A stretch of 18,590 nucleotides of DNA, from assembly GCA_964598695.1 (NCBI GenBank), contig CAZRDB010000092.1, positions 1 through 18,590 of the forward strand. The letters run 5' to 3'. This stretch comes from CAZRDB01 sp964598695. GTDB taxonomy: Bacteria > Armatimonadota > Zipacnadia > UBA1398. The position numbers were made by a program, and so were the translations under genes. A model generated the notes under the pieces. The model was not told where the DNA came from. It worked only from the letters and a program-made list of their open reading frames with translations, and made no database searches. Each line of letters starts with the position of its first letter. The stretch's first letter is position 1. This document shows, in pieces, positions 9,321 through 16,068 of the stretch.

Positions 9321-10469
9321 CTACTGCGAGAGGGACTGGAGGATTCTGCGCACATCGGCCTCGACGGCGATGTACGCCCGCACCTGGTAGCCCGTCGTCA
9401 CGGTCAACGAGTCAATGGCATTCAGGTCGAGCGGATCCACCGCGGCCACGTAGAGCGTCGTGTCCTCGAGCCGTACGGGCAGGACCCCGCACCGTACGAG
9501 CTGGTCGATGTGGACAATGTGGACGACATCGGGATCCGGCTCGAAGTCGGAGAGATCGAAGAAGTCGAACCCCCAGAGCCGTCCCTCCGCCTTCACCCGC
9601 TCCGCCTCCGTGATCGCGGTGCGGTGTACCAGCGCCCGTCCGAGGTCCTGTGCGTTCTCGCGCGCCCACGCCGCCGCCTCCGCGACCGCTTTGTCGGGCA
9701 GTGGGACCTCCTGCCGCAGCGCTTCGAGGAACTTGGCGTCGTGGGTCGTGAGCTGCTCGTAGACCGAGGCCAGGTCCTCCGGAGCGAGATCCTCCGGCCC
9801 GGCCTCGTCGGGGGCGGGCTCCGCCTCGGGGGCCGGCTCCGCAACGGGCGCCTCCGCCTCGGGGGCCGGCTCCGCAACGGGCGCCTCCGCCTCGGGGGCG
9901 GTCTCCACGACGGGCTCCTGTGCCACAACCTCGGGCTCGGGGGCCTCCGGCTCGTCGATCGCCTCGGGGAGCGGAGGAGCCGGCTCAGCGGCCGCCTCAG
10001 GCTCGTCGACGGCCGGAATCGGCTCGGGCTCGGCTGCCGGCGCCTCGGTCTCGAGGGCCGCGAGGACGCGGGCGATCTCCTTCTCCGACGCGACGGCGGT
10101 GGTGACCGGGCATCCGACGGCCTCGCCGATCTCCGCCACCAGTTCGCTCGACATGACGTCGAGGGGGTTGGGCAGCGCGAGGGTCACATGGATCCGCACC
10201 GGCACCGCCCGGTACCGACGCAGAACCTCGGCCGGAACCAGCCGGAGCAGCTCGGGCGACGGTGGGTTGGCGTCCAGGTCGACGTACTCGAGGTCGAGCT
10301 TGAGGGCCAGACACCGCACCCGCTCCTCCTCGGTAACGGCGCCCAGCATCTGGAGAACCGCGCCGAGACTCTCGCCCGTCCGCTCCGCAACCTCCGCGGC
10401 GCGGTCGATCTGCTCGGGCGTCGCGGCGGTGTTCTCGAGGAAGATCTGGCGCATACGCTCATCTACCAT
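9321..10469 (-). CDS. Twin GspE/MshE N-terminal-domain protein with Pro/Ala/Glu linker
   Basis: A 382-residue protein with two copies of the domain that normally starts type II secretion/type IV pilus ATPases (GspE_N/MshEN). Copy one is about residues 5-145 (TGESLGAVLQMLGAVTEEER... LRLVPAEVLRRYRAVPV). Copy two is about 240-380 (LGRALVHRTAITEAERV... QLVRCGVLPVRL... DPLDLNAIDSL). Between them lies a flexible linker rich in Pro, Ala and Glu with repeats of EAEAPVAEPAP. No Walker A/B ATPase domain follows, so this is a standalone binding protein. In MshE the equivalent domain binds cyclic di-GMP through an RLGxxL-type motif; here the first Arg is Ser (SLGAVL) and Asp in the second copy (DLGRAL), so binding is uncertain. 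ATG at 10469 is preceded by GGAGG at an 8-base spacing. It is divergent from hpt and convergent with the HDOD gene. Confidence 0.8.
   Translation of the reverse strand: MVDERMRQIFLENTAATPEQIDRAAEVAERTGESLGAVLQMLGAVTEEERVRCLALKLDLEYVDLDANPPSPELLRLVPAEVLRRYRAVPVRIHVTLALPNPLDVMSSELVAEIGEAVGCPVTTAVASEKEIARVLAALETEAPAAEPEPIPAVDEPEAAAEPAPPLPEAIDEPEAPEPEVVAQEPVVETAPEAEAPVAEPAPEAEAPVAEPAPEAEPAPDEAGPEDLAPEDLASVYEQLTTHDAKFLEALRQEVPLPDKAVAEAAAWARENAQDLGRALVHRTAITEAERVKAEGRLWGFDFFDLSDFEPDPDVVHIVHIDQLVRCGVLPVRLEDTTLYVAAVDPLDLNAIDSLTVTTGYQVRAYIAVEADVRRILQSLSQ
9819..9900 (-). repeat. 33-bp in-frame tandem repeat coding for the linker
   Basis: Two identical 33-bp copies (9819-9851 and 9852-9884) and a 16-bp partial third copy (9885-9900) encode the 11-residue unit EAEAPVAEPAP on the minus strand. 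Identity at the base level suggests recent slippage or unequal recombination, and copy number may vary between strains. Confidence 0.9.
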
Positions 10470-10579
10470 GTGGCCTGCCTCCCGATACCGTGTGTGCCGG
10501 ACGCACCTATTGTTCCGTACCGTTTCGCTCGCCTAACCATCGAACCTCCCCGATTGCCGCCTCCAGGGCCTGGTTGTTG

Positions 10580-10617
10580 CCCCGCCGGCGTGCGGGGTTG
10601 CACGTGGCGAACCCCGC
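10580..10617 (+). promoter_or_regulatory. Mutually exclusive hairpins upstream of hpt
   Basis: The segment GCGGGG (10592-10597) can pair upstream with CCCCGC (10580-10585, 6 bp, 6-base loop) or, extended to GCGGGGTT, downstream with AACCCCGC (10610-10617, 8 bp, 10-base loop). Competing helices of this kind are typical of leader-RNA switches. A further 12-bp palindrome GCGGCGCGCCGC (10638-10649) follows before the hpt ribosome site. No U tract or known riboswitch core is present, and in GC-rich DNA such pairings occur by chance, so the role is uncertain. Confidence 0.3.
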
Positions 10618-10672
10618 GCGGCATCATGCGGCCGGGGGCGGCGCGCCGCGCGGGACGATCGGAGGACCGGGC

Positions 10673-11230
10673 ATGGCGGAGTGGGTGACGGTCGGCGGCG
10701 AGCGACTCGAGGTGATCCTCCCGGCCGAACGGATCGCCCAGCGGCTGCCCCAGGTGGCCGCCGCGCTGCTCGAACAGGGCCTCGCGACCGACGCGGTCGC
10801 CGTGGTGGCGCTCAAGGGGGGGCTCGTCTTCGGCGCCGACCTGCTGCGGCTGCTGCCGCACACCGTGACCGTCGACTACGTGCAGGCCCGCTCGTACGGC
10901 GCCGGAACCACCTCGTCGGGCACGGTCGAGCTGCTGCGCGACACCCAGATCCCCCTCGAGGGCCGCGACGTGCTCCTCCTCGACGACATCGTCGACACGG
11001 GGCTCACGAGCGCATTCCTGTTGCGCCATCTGGAGTCGAAGGGGGCCCGGCGCGTACGCCTTGCCGCGCTGCTCGACAAGCCGGAGCGCCGACGGGTCGA
11101 GGTCCCCGAAGCCGTCACCGGCTTCACGATCACCGACCGCTTCGTCGTCGGCTACGGGCTCGACTTCGACGAGCGCTACCGCGGGCTGCCGTTCCTGGCC
11201 GCCTTGCCCGAGCGAGAGGCTGCGCGCTAG
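10673..11230 (+). CDS. hpt: Hypoxanthine phosphoribosyltransferase
   Basis: A 185-residue type I phosphoribosyltransferase of typical length that converts hypoxanthine (and often guanine) plus PRPP to the nucleotide in purine salvage, in the cytoplasm. Key features are VALKGGLVFGADLLR, the flexible-loop segment YVQARSYGAGTTSSG, the PRPP-binding motif LLLDDIVDTGLT with acidic residues at 104-105, and the C-terminal base-binding segment FVVGYGLDFDERYRGLPFLAAL. ATG at 10673 is preceded by GGAGG at a 7-base spacing; the open frame upstream of it lacks family similarity. It is monocistronic by layout: divergent from the twin GspE_N gene and convergent with the NrpR-like gene. The stop TAG overlaps the stop of that gene on the other strand within a single CTAG. 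Confidence 0.95.
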   Translation: MAEWVTVGGERLEVILPAERIAQRLPQVAAALLEQGLATDAVAVVALKGGLVFGADLLRLLPHTVTVDYVQARSYGAGTTSSGTVELLRDTQIPLEGRDVLLLDDIVDTGLTSAFLLRHLESKGARRVRLAALLDKPERRRVEVPEAVTGFTITDRFVVGYGLDFDERYRGLPFLAALPEREAAR

Positions 11231-12216
11231 GCCGACGCGCGGTCGGCCAGGCGGAAGACGTCCTCGAGTTCGTCGTACTCCACGGTCGTGGTCAGCGCCT
11301 TGCTGCGGGTGGGAACGCCGCTCTCCTCGACGGCCGCGATCGCGTTCAGGCCGGCGCTGATGACCAGCCCGCAGCGGCCGGGGCCGACCGGCATCTGGAA
11401 CAGCGGCGCGCTGGCCGCGCCCACCTCGACCACTCCGCCCAGCCCCCACGGCGTGATGCTTCGGATCACGTCGAGCACATGCTCGCGGGCCTCGGCCGGG
11501 AACTCCCGGAAGCTGGCGCCGACGACGCCCATCCCGGCTCGGCACGCGCCGAGGACCGAGGTCGAACCGCTCTTGATGAAGACCTCGATGGGGTCGAGTG
11601 AGGTGTAGCCGTAGTGGACGACCTCGGTGAATCGCGTCGCCCGGCCGCCGTCGATGTCGAGAAGGCCGCCGAACAGCGACTGGACCGGGATGCCCGCCTT
11701 CAGGAGCACGCCGTTGACGGTGACGCTGCAGACCGTGCCGATGCCGACCGACCCGCTCGGGATCACCCACGAGCCCGCCAGCTCCCCGGCCCGGAAGACC
11801 CGGACCCGCCGGCTGGTGACGAAGGGAGAGGCGGCGACCTCGGCGAGCACCCGCAGGATGTCGGGCAGGCGCTCCTCGGGAGCCGAGGAGACGTTCAGCG
11901 CGACCTGGCCCTGGCCCGTGTGGGCATCGAAGGTGGTGCGGTAGGCGAACGCCTCGAGGCTCGCCGAGACGAGGCCGACCTTGTCGGCGACCCGCGCGCG
12001 CTCCAGCTCGCGACGTCCCTCGGCCGTGATCTGCCTGCCCTGCCGGCCCGTCGATTCGGTCATGCCGCCCTCGTCCAGCGCTTCGAGGTGGTAGCGGACC
12101 GCGCGCTCCTCGAGGTCGATTCCGTACCCCAGGAGTTCCTTGGCGACCTTGCCGGCCCCCAAGGCCTTACCCGCCTTCGCCAGAACGCGAAGGATCGCGA
12201 CATCCGTCCTGTCCAT
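11227..12216 (-). CDS. NrpR-like winged-helix transcriptional regulator
   Basis: A 329-residue protein with an N-terminal winged helix-turn-helix (about residues 3-72, including ERAVRYHLEALDEGGM and GRQITAEGRREL) and a C-terminal NrpR regulatory domain (DUF128). Domain motifs are clear: CSVTVNGVLLKAGIP at 163-177, FGGLLD at 182-187, YTSLDPIEVFI at 204-214, FREFP at 236-240 and GLNAIAAVEE at 289-298. In methanogens NrpR represses nitrogen-assimilation genes and is released by 2-oxoglutarate. Methanococcus NrpR has two regulatory domains; this protein has one, like NrpRI of some methanogens. No nitrogen gene is nearby, so the ligand and targets here are unknown. ATG at 12216 fits the family N-terminus but has no clear ribosome site; a GTG at 12291, 14 bases after the predicted transcription start, would add 25 residues. 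It is divergent from the envelope-quality cluster. Confidence 0.88.
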   Translation of the reverse strand: MDRTDVAILRVLAKAGKALGAGKVAKELLGYGIDLEERAVRYHLEALDEGGMTESTGRQGRQITAEGRRELERARVADKVGLVSASLEAFAYRTTFDAHTGQGQVALNVSSAPEERLPDILRVLAEVAASPFVTSRRVRVFRAGELAGSWVIPSGSVGIGTVCSVTVNGVLLKAGIPVQSLFGGLLDIDGGRATRFTEVVHYGYTSLDPIEVFIKSGSTSVLGACRAGMGVVGASFREFPAEAREHVLDVIRSITPWGLGGVVEVGAASAPLFQMPVGPGRCGLVISAGLNAIAAVEESGVPTRSKALTTTVEYDELEDVFRLADRASA

Positions 12217-12311
12217 GGCACAGAGTCCAGTCTTCGCCGATCCGCTGAGGGAGCCACTCCGGCGCCCACGCGTCAGCCGCCGCGCGAACACCGCCCCACA
12301 ATGCAGGATGC

Positions 12312-12340
12312 CTTATACGGCACGCCGGCGGGAGGGTCAA
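12312..12340 (-). promoter_or_regulatory. Sigma70-type promoter of the NrpR-like gene
   Basis: On the minus strand TTGACC (12340-12335) and TATAAG (12317-12312) are separated by exactly 17 bases, each matching consensus at five of six positions. Transcription would start near 12305. This is the best promoter in the window. Confidence 0.65.
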
Positions 12341-12354
12341 CCCCGCCCGCCGGC
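12324..12354. promoter_or_regulatory. 9-bp inverted repeat over the -35 box, candidate operator
   Basis: GCCGGCGGG (12324-12332) and CCCGCCGGC (12346-12354) are perfect inverted arms with a 13-base spacer, giving 22 bp between arm centres, about two helical turns. The -35 hexamer of the NrpR-like promoter lies in the spacer. The geometry suits a dimeric repressor that blocks polymerase, most simply autorepression. It does not match the GGAA-N6-TTCC operator described for methanogen NrpR. Confidence 0.4.
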
Positions 12355-12374
12355 CGAACGGGCGACGGCGGCAC

Positions 12375-12403
12375 TCGACCGGTCGACACGGTCCGCGTAT
12401 ACT
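12375..12403 (+). promoter_or_regulatory. Sigma70-type promoter of the PPIase-rsmI-protease cluster
   Basis: TCGACC (12375-12380) and TATACT (12398-12403) are separated by 17 bases; the -35 matches consensus at four positions, the -10 at five. Transcription would start near 12410, leaving a leader of about 36 bases before the ATG at 12446. It lies back to back with the NrpR-like promoter, 21 bases from the inverted repeat. Confidence 0.5.
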
Positions 12404-12445
12404 GACCTCCTCGTCACCTATCTATGCGGGAGATGTGAGGCCTCT

Positions 12446-14131
12446 ATGTCGTTTGTGAAGTTTCAGAAGAGCGCGCGCGCTCGGCTGGCCGTGCAGATCG
12501 TCCTGTGGGGGATCGTGGTCGTCTTCGTGATCGGCGCGTTCTGGAGCTTCGGGCGGCCCATGCCGGTCGGCCAGGAGCAGCCCGACCGCCCCGTCTTCGC
12601 CGTCAACGGCCAGGTCGTCCGCGCGGCACAGCTCTGGGGCACGTTCGAGCAGTACCGGAGCTACTTCGGGAGCGGCCCGGACGCGTACTTCAGCACCCTC
12701 TACGCGGCCACCAGCCAGATCGTGCGCGGTGCGGTCGTGCAGGGCGAGGCCAAGCAGCGCCGCATCACCGCCTCCTCGGCTGAGGTCGAGGAGAAGCGCA
12801 CGGAGTTCGTCGACCAGCAGATCAAGCGGGCGGGCGAGGGCCCCGACCGCAACCGCTTCCTCGTCGAGCAGGACCTGACGTGGAAGGAGTACGAGACGCG
12901 GGTCGCCCGCGACGCCAAGGCGCGCACCGCCGAGTTCCGCGCCCAGATCTGCGAGGACAAGCTCCGCACGGCGCTCACGAGCGACATCACGGTCAGCGAC
13001 GCCGAACTGCTCGCCCGCTACCGGACCTTCGAGGTCCGCCACATCCTGATCAAGGTCCCCTCGGAGCGCGAGCGCGATGCCTGGCTCGAGCAGAACCCCG
13101 GGGCGGAGAGCGCCGTCGAGTCGTCGGAGTCGGCCTCGACCGAGAGCGGCGCCGACAGCGCCGCGAAGAAGCCGGCCTGGTTCGACCGCACCGAGGAGCA
13201 GGCGCTCGCGAAGGCGCAGGAGCTTCGCACCCGACTCGAGGACCCCAACGAGAGCTTCGCACTGCTCGCGAAGGACAACAGCGACGATACCTACTCGGCC
13301 ATGGAGGGCGGCAGCCTCGGCAAGCTCGACTACCAGGGGCTGCAGGGCATGGTCCCCGAGTTCCGCGAGGCCGTCGTCGCGCTCGAGGCCGGCACGGTCT
13401 CCCAGCCGGTCAAGTCCGAGTTCGGCTACCACCTGATCAAGGTCGAGACGGTCGAGGAGAAGGACGTCCCCAAGGACTTCGAGCAGACGAAGGACAAGCT
13501 CCGCGAGACCGAACTGAAGACCAAGCAGCAGCGTGCCTACGGCGAGCGGATCCAGGACCTCGTCGAGAGCGCCAACATCCAGTTCGAGGACCCCGAGGCA
13601 GAGATCGCCTGGCTGCGCGGCAACCGTGCCGGCGAGCGCACCAAGTCCGAGGAGACCGTCTCGCGCCAGCGCGCCCTGCAGCTCCTCCAGGAGGTCATCG
13701 AGAAGAAGACGCGCGAGATGGAATCGCGCGCGGCGCTCACGCCGGACGAGCCCGTCTCGAAGGAGGGCCTCTCGCAGTACTACTATGAGATCGGCGCGAT
13801 CTACAAGGAGCAGAAGCTCTGGGGCGACGCGCTGCAGGCCTTCCGCCTCTCCGCCGAGAGCAGCCCGACCTGGGAGTCTCAGCTCGAGGTCGGCCGCTGC
13901 CTCGTCGAGCTGAACCGCGGCGCCGAGGCGATCGACCTCCTCAAGTCGGTCAGCGAGGACACTCCGGGACCCCGGTACGCCAAGGTGCATCAGGAGCTGC
14001 TCTCGCTGTTCTCGCGCGCCGGAGACGAGAAGTCGGCCACCAAGGAACTCGAGCTGCTCCAGCAGGCCCAGCAGGCCAACCCCTACGGGGGGATGGGCGG
14101 GCCCGGCGGAATGCCCCTGAATGTGCAGTGA
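12446..14131 (+). CDS. Membrane-anchored parvulin-type prolyl isomerase with TPR tail (PpiD-like)
   Basis: A 561-residue protein. A short cytoplasmic start is followed by one transmembrane helix (about residues 14-35), so the bulk lies outside the inner membrane as in PpiD. A SurA/PpiD-type helical chaperone region (about 45-190) precedes a parvulin domain starting at FEVRHILIK (His199) and ending at GYHLIKVET (His329). Both conserved histidines are present, so isomerase activity is plausible. The domain is interrupted after its first strand by a Ser/Glu/Ala-rich stretch (about 213-245). The C-terminal 130 residues carry TPR-like helices (YYYEIGAIYKEQKLWGDALQAF and following) and a Gly/Met-rich end, unlike standard PpiD. 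ATG at 12446 is preceded by GTGAGG. It is the first gene of the cluster. Role inferred: folding help for exported proteins. The ORF overlaps rsmI or ends 13 bases before it, depending on the rsmI start. Confidence 0.87.
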   Translation: MSFVKFQKSARARLAVQIVLWGIVVVFVIGAFWSFGRPMPVGQEQPDRPVFAVNGQVVRAAQLWGTFEQYRSYFGSGPDAYFSTLYAATSQIVRGAVVQGEAKQRRITASSAEVEEKRTEFVDQQIKRAGEGPDRNRFLVEQDLTWKEYETRVARDAKARTAEFRAQICEDKLRTALTSDITVSDAELLARYRTFEVRHILIKVPSERERDAWLEQNPGAESAVESSESASTESGADSAAKKPAWFDRTEEQALAKAQELRTRLEDPNESFALLAKDNSDDTYSAMEGGSLGKLDYQGLQGMVPEFREAVVALEAGTVSQPVKSEFGYHLIKVETVEEKDVPKDFEQTKDKLRETELKTKQQRAYGERIQDLVESANIQFEDPEAEIAWLRGNRAGERTKSEETVSRQRALQLLQEVIEKKTREMESRAALTPDEPVSKEGLSQYYYEIGAIYKEQKLWGDALQAFRLSAESSPTWESQLEVGRCLVELNRGAEAIDLLKSVSEDTPGPRYAKVHQELLSLFSRAGDEKSATKELELLQQAQQANPYGGMGGPGGMPLNVQ

Positions 14132-14144
14132 GGACCCCCGCGCC

Positions 14145-15050
14145 GTGAGTGAGACCCCTGAGCGTTCCCCGGACTTCCGGGGAACGCTCTTCGTTTGCGC
14201 CACCCCCATCGGCAACCTCGACGACCTCTCGCCCCGCGCGCTGGCCGTACTCCGCGCGTGTGACCGCATCGCCGCCGAGCGGCCCGAGCACACGCGGAAG
14301 CTGCTCGCGCGCTTCGGGATCCCGGCCGGCAAGCTCCGACCGTGCGCCGAATCGACGCGCGAGCGGGAGCTGGGCGGCCTCGTCGAGGCCCTCCGGCAGG
14401 GGCAGTGCGTCGCGCTCGTGAGCGACGCCGGCACGCCGGGCATCTCCGACCCCGGGGCCCGGCTGGTCGCCCTGGCCGTGGCGGCCGGCTGCACTGTGCG
14501 GCCCGTGCCGGGGCCCAGCTCGCTCACCGCGGCCCTCTCGATCTCGGGCTTCGCGTTCGAGCAGGCGCTGTTCCTCGGCTTCCCGCCCCGCAAGCCCGGC
14601 GAGCGCGCCCACGCACTCGAACGGGCCCTGGCGCAGGAGGCATGCGTGGTGCTCTTCGAGAGCCCCGAGCGGATCCGCGCGACTCTGGCGGCCGTGGGAG
14701 AACTCGCCCCGCGGCGCCCGATCTGCCTGCTCCGGGAGGCGAGCAAGCTGCACGAGGAGATCCTGCGAGGGACAGCGGCCGAGTTGCTCGCGGCCCTGCC
14801 CGAATCGCCGATTGGTGAATTCACCCTCGTCGCGGCGCCGCCCGCTCCCGAGGAGCGGGCCGGGGAGCCGGAGCAGAGGGACGCGTGGCTGGTCGAGCGA
14901 ATCACCGCACTGCGGGAGGAGCAGCTCTCGGCACGCGAGATCGTCCGCGCTCTCGTGCTGCTCGCCGAGATCCCGCGCAACCACGCCCAGCGGCTCGTCC
15001 GCGCGTGTATCGCGCGCGAACCGGGCGATGACGAGGAGGCGCCGGCCTGA
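14145..15050 (+). CDS. rsmI: 16S rRNA (cytidine-1402-2'-O)-methyltransferase RsmI
   Basis: A protein of about 301 residues of the tetrapyrrole-methylase fold that methylates the 2'-O of C1402 in 16S rRNA using S-adenosylmethionine. Hallmarks are GTLFVCATPIGNLDDLSPRAL near the N-terminus, ALVSDAGTPGISDPGARLV, PVPGPSSLTAALSISGF, LGFPPRKPGER, and LLREASKLHEEILRGTAAEL with PIGEFTLV. GTG at 14145 is chosen because TGAGGA lies 10 bases upstream and it avoids overlap with the previous gene; ATG at 14121 would add 8 residues and overlap that gene by 11 bases. Either start leaves a strong hairpin (14160-14189) within the first codons, and no start codon exists between the hairpin and the conserved GTLFV. 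The C-terminal helical region (residues about 240-300) matches full-length RsmI. Placement between two PPIase genes is unusual. Confidence 0.93.
   Translation: MSETPERSPDFRGTLFVCATPIGNLDDLSPRALAVLRACDRIAAERPEHTRKLLARFGIPAGKLRPCAESTRERELGGLVEALRQGQCVALVSDAGTPGISDPGARLVALAVAAGCTVRPVPGPSSLTAALSISGFAFEQALFLGFPPRKPGERAHALERALAQEACVVLFESPERIRATLAAVGELAPRRPICLLREASKLHEEILRGTAAELLAALPESPIGEFTLVAAPPAPEERAGEPEQRDAWLVERITALREEQLSAREIVRALVLLAEIPRNHAQRLVRACIAREPGDDEEAPA
14160..14196 (+). terminator. Terminator-like hairpin inside the rsmI 5' coding region
   Basis: GAGCGTTCCCCGGA (14160-14173) and TCCGGGGAACGCTC (14176-14189) are perfect 14-base inverted arms separated by CT; the realistic fold is a 13-bp stem with an ACTT loop. 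It is followed by TTCGTTT (14190-14196), a U-rich tract. It lies 28 bases after the stop of the PpiD-like gene, as expected of an intrinsic terminator, yet it is within rsmI codons 6-15. It may partly terminate transcription after the first gene, with ribosomes on rsmI suppressing it. Confidence 0.55.
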
Positions 15051-15078
15051 GCCTGGCGCTTGCGATGGAGGAGAACGG

Positions 15079-16068
15079 ATGGCGATTCGACGGCTTCTCG
15101 GGGTGCTCGCGGTCGTGGCGGCCGGGCTGGCGCCCGCGGCCCTGGCCCGGCCGCTGGAGGCCCTGCCGGCCGACCAGCCCGTCGCGCGCGTGGGCGACCG
15201 GGTGATCACGGCGGGTGAGCTGCTCGCGGAGCTGATCCAGCGCTCCGGTCGCGCGGCGCTCTCCGATGCCGTGGCCGATCGCCAGCTCGAGGCCTGGTGC
15301 GCAGAGCTGGGCATCGCCGTTCCCGACGAGGAGATCGACGACACGATCGACGCGCTTCGGGCGACGCTCGGCGACGAGCGATACGAGCAGATGCTGACCG
15401 CCTCCGGGGGCGAGGCCGAGAAGCGGCGCTCGATCCGCCGCGAGCTGCTGTTCGCGCAGTGGGTGGGCAAGCGGGCCGACCCAAGCGAGGAGCGGCTCCA
15501 GGACCTCTACCGCGAGGCGGGTGTCCAGCTCCGCGAGGCCCAGGCGCACGGCATCCTCGTCGGCGACGAGAACGAGGCGCGCGACCTGCTCGACGGCGTG
15601 CTCACCGCCGACAACTTCGGCTCCCTTGCCGGCGACTACTCGCTCGACGAGGCGAGCCGCGACCGCCAGGGAGACCTCGGGCCGCTCAACGAGCTGAACT
15701 GGCCCGCCGGCCCCGAGGAGTTCGAGGCCTTCCTCGCCGCCGAGCCGGGCGCGGTAGTCGGGCCGTACGCCTGTCCCGAGGGCCGATGGCTGCTCCTGCG
15801 CGGCGAGACGCTGCCCGGCCGGCCGGCCACCTTCGACGAGGCGCGCGAGATGCTCACCGAGCAGGCGCGGGAGATGGAGCTGGGCCGCCTCCGCAGCCGC
15901 TGGCGCCGCGAGGTTCGCGCCGATCGCCCCGCCGTGCGCCTTGCGCTCGGCCGGCTGTACGAGCTGGCCGGAGGCCCGCCCCCGCCGGTCTGGGTCTCCC
16001 CGGGGGAGCCGGCGCCCTCGGGCGACGCGGCCCCGGCCGACGCCGAGGGAGAAGGTGCGGGCCAGTGA
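15079..16068 (+). CDS. Secreted SurA/parvulin-type prolyl isomerase-like protein
   Basis: A 329-residue exported protein. The signal peptide is residues 1-24 (MAIRRLLGVLAVVAAG...ALA). A SurA-like N-terminal region starts at PVARVGDRVITAGELLAEL and continues to about residue 150. A parvulin-like domain (about 153-245) begins AQAHGILVGDENEARDLL (His157) and includes FGSLAGDYSLDEASRDRQGDLG. The second histidine expected in the closing GYHxIKV strand is replaced: the sequence is GRWLLLRGET with Trp237. This suggests weak or absent isomerase activity and a mainly chaperone role. The C-terminus is a Pro/Ala/Gly-rich tail. ATG at 15079 has a strong GGAGGAG ribosome site. It starts 28 bases after rsmI and its stop overlaps the next gene's GTG (GTGA). 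Likely role: periplasmic holdase or foldase. Confidence 0.85.
   Translation: MAIRRLLGVLAVVAAGLAPAALARPLEALPADQPVARVGDRVITAGELLAELIQRSGRAALSDAVADRQLEAWCAELGIAVPDEEIDDTIDALRATLGDERYEQMLTASGGEAEKRRSIRRELLFAQWVGKRADPSEERLQDLYREAGVQLREAQAHGILVGDENEARDLLDGVLTADNFGSLAGDYSLDEASRDRQGDLGPLNELNWPAGPEEFEAFLAAEPGAVVGPYACPEGRWLLLRGETLPGRPATFDEAREMLTEQAREMELGRLRSRWRREVRADRPAVRLALGRLYELAGGPPPPVWVSPGEPAPSGDAAPADAEGEGAGQ

Noticed and set aside
8993..9390. Two small plus-strand frames (78 and 86 codons) in the structured gap
   Set aside because: No convincing ribosome site, no domain, Arg/Ser-rich composition, and the second runs into the twin GspE_N gene on the opposite strand.
11227..12291. Longer NrpR-like protein from GTG 12291
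   Set aside because: The 25 extra residues are Arg/Ser/Gly-rich and lie ahead of the family N-terminus. Kept only as an alternative because the predicted transcript would allow it.
12422..14980. An 852-codon minus-strand open frame opposite the PpiD-like and rsmI genes
   Set aside because: Composition is Arg/Leu/Ser-rich with no domain motif; the plus strand over the same bases encodes clear PPIase and RsmI motifs. Long antisense frames are expected in GC-rich coding DNA.
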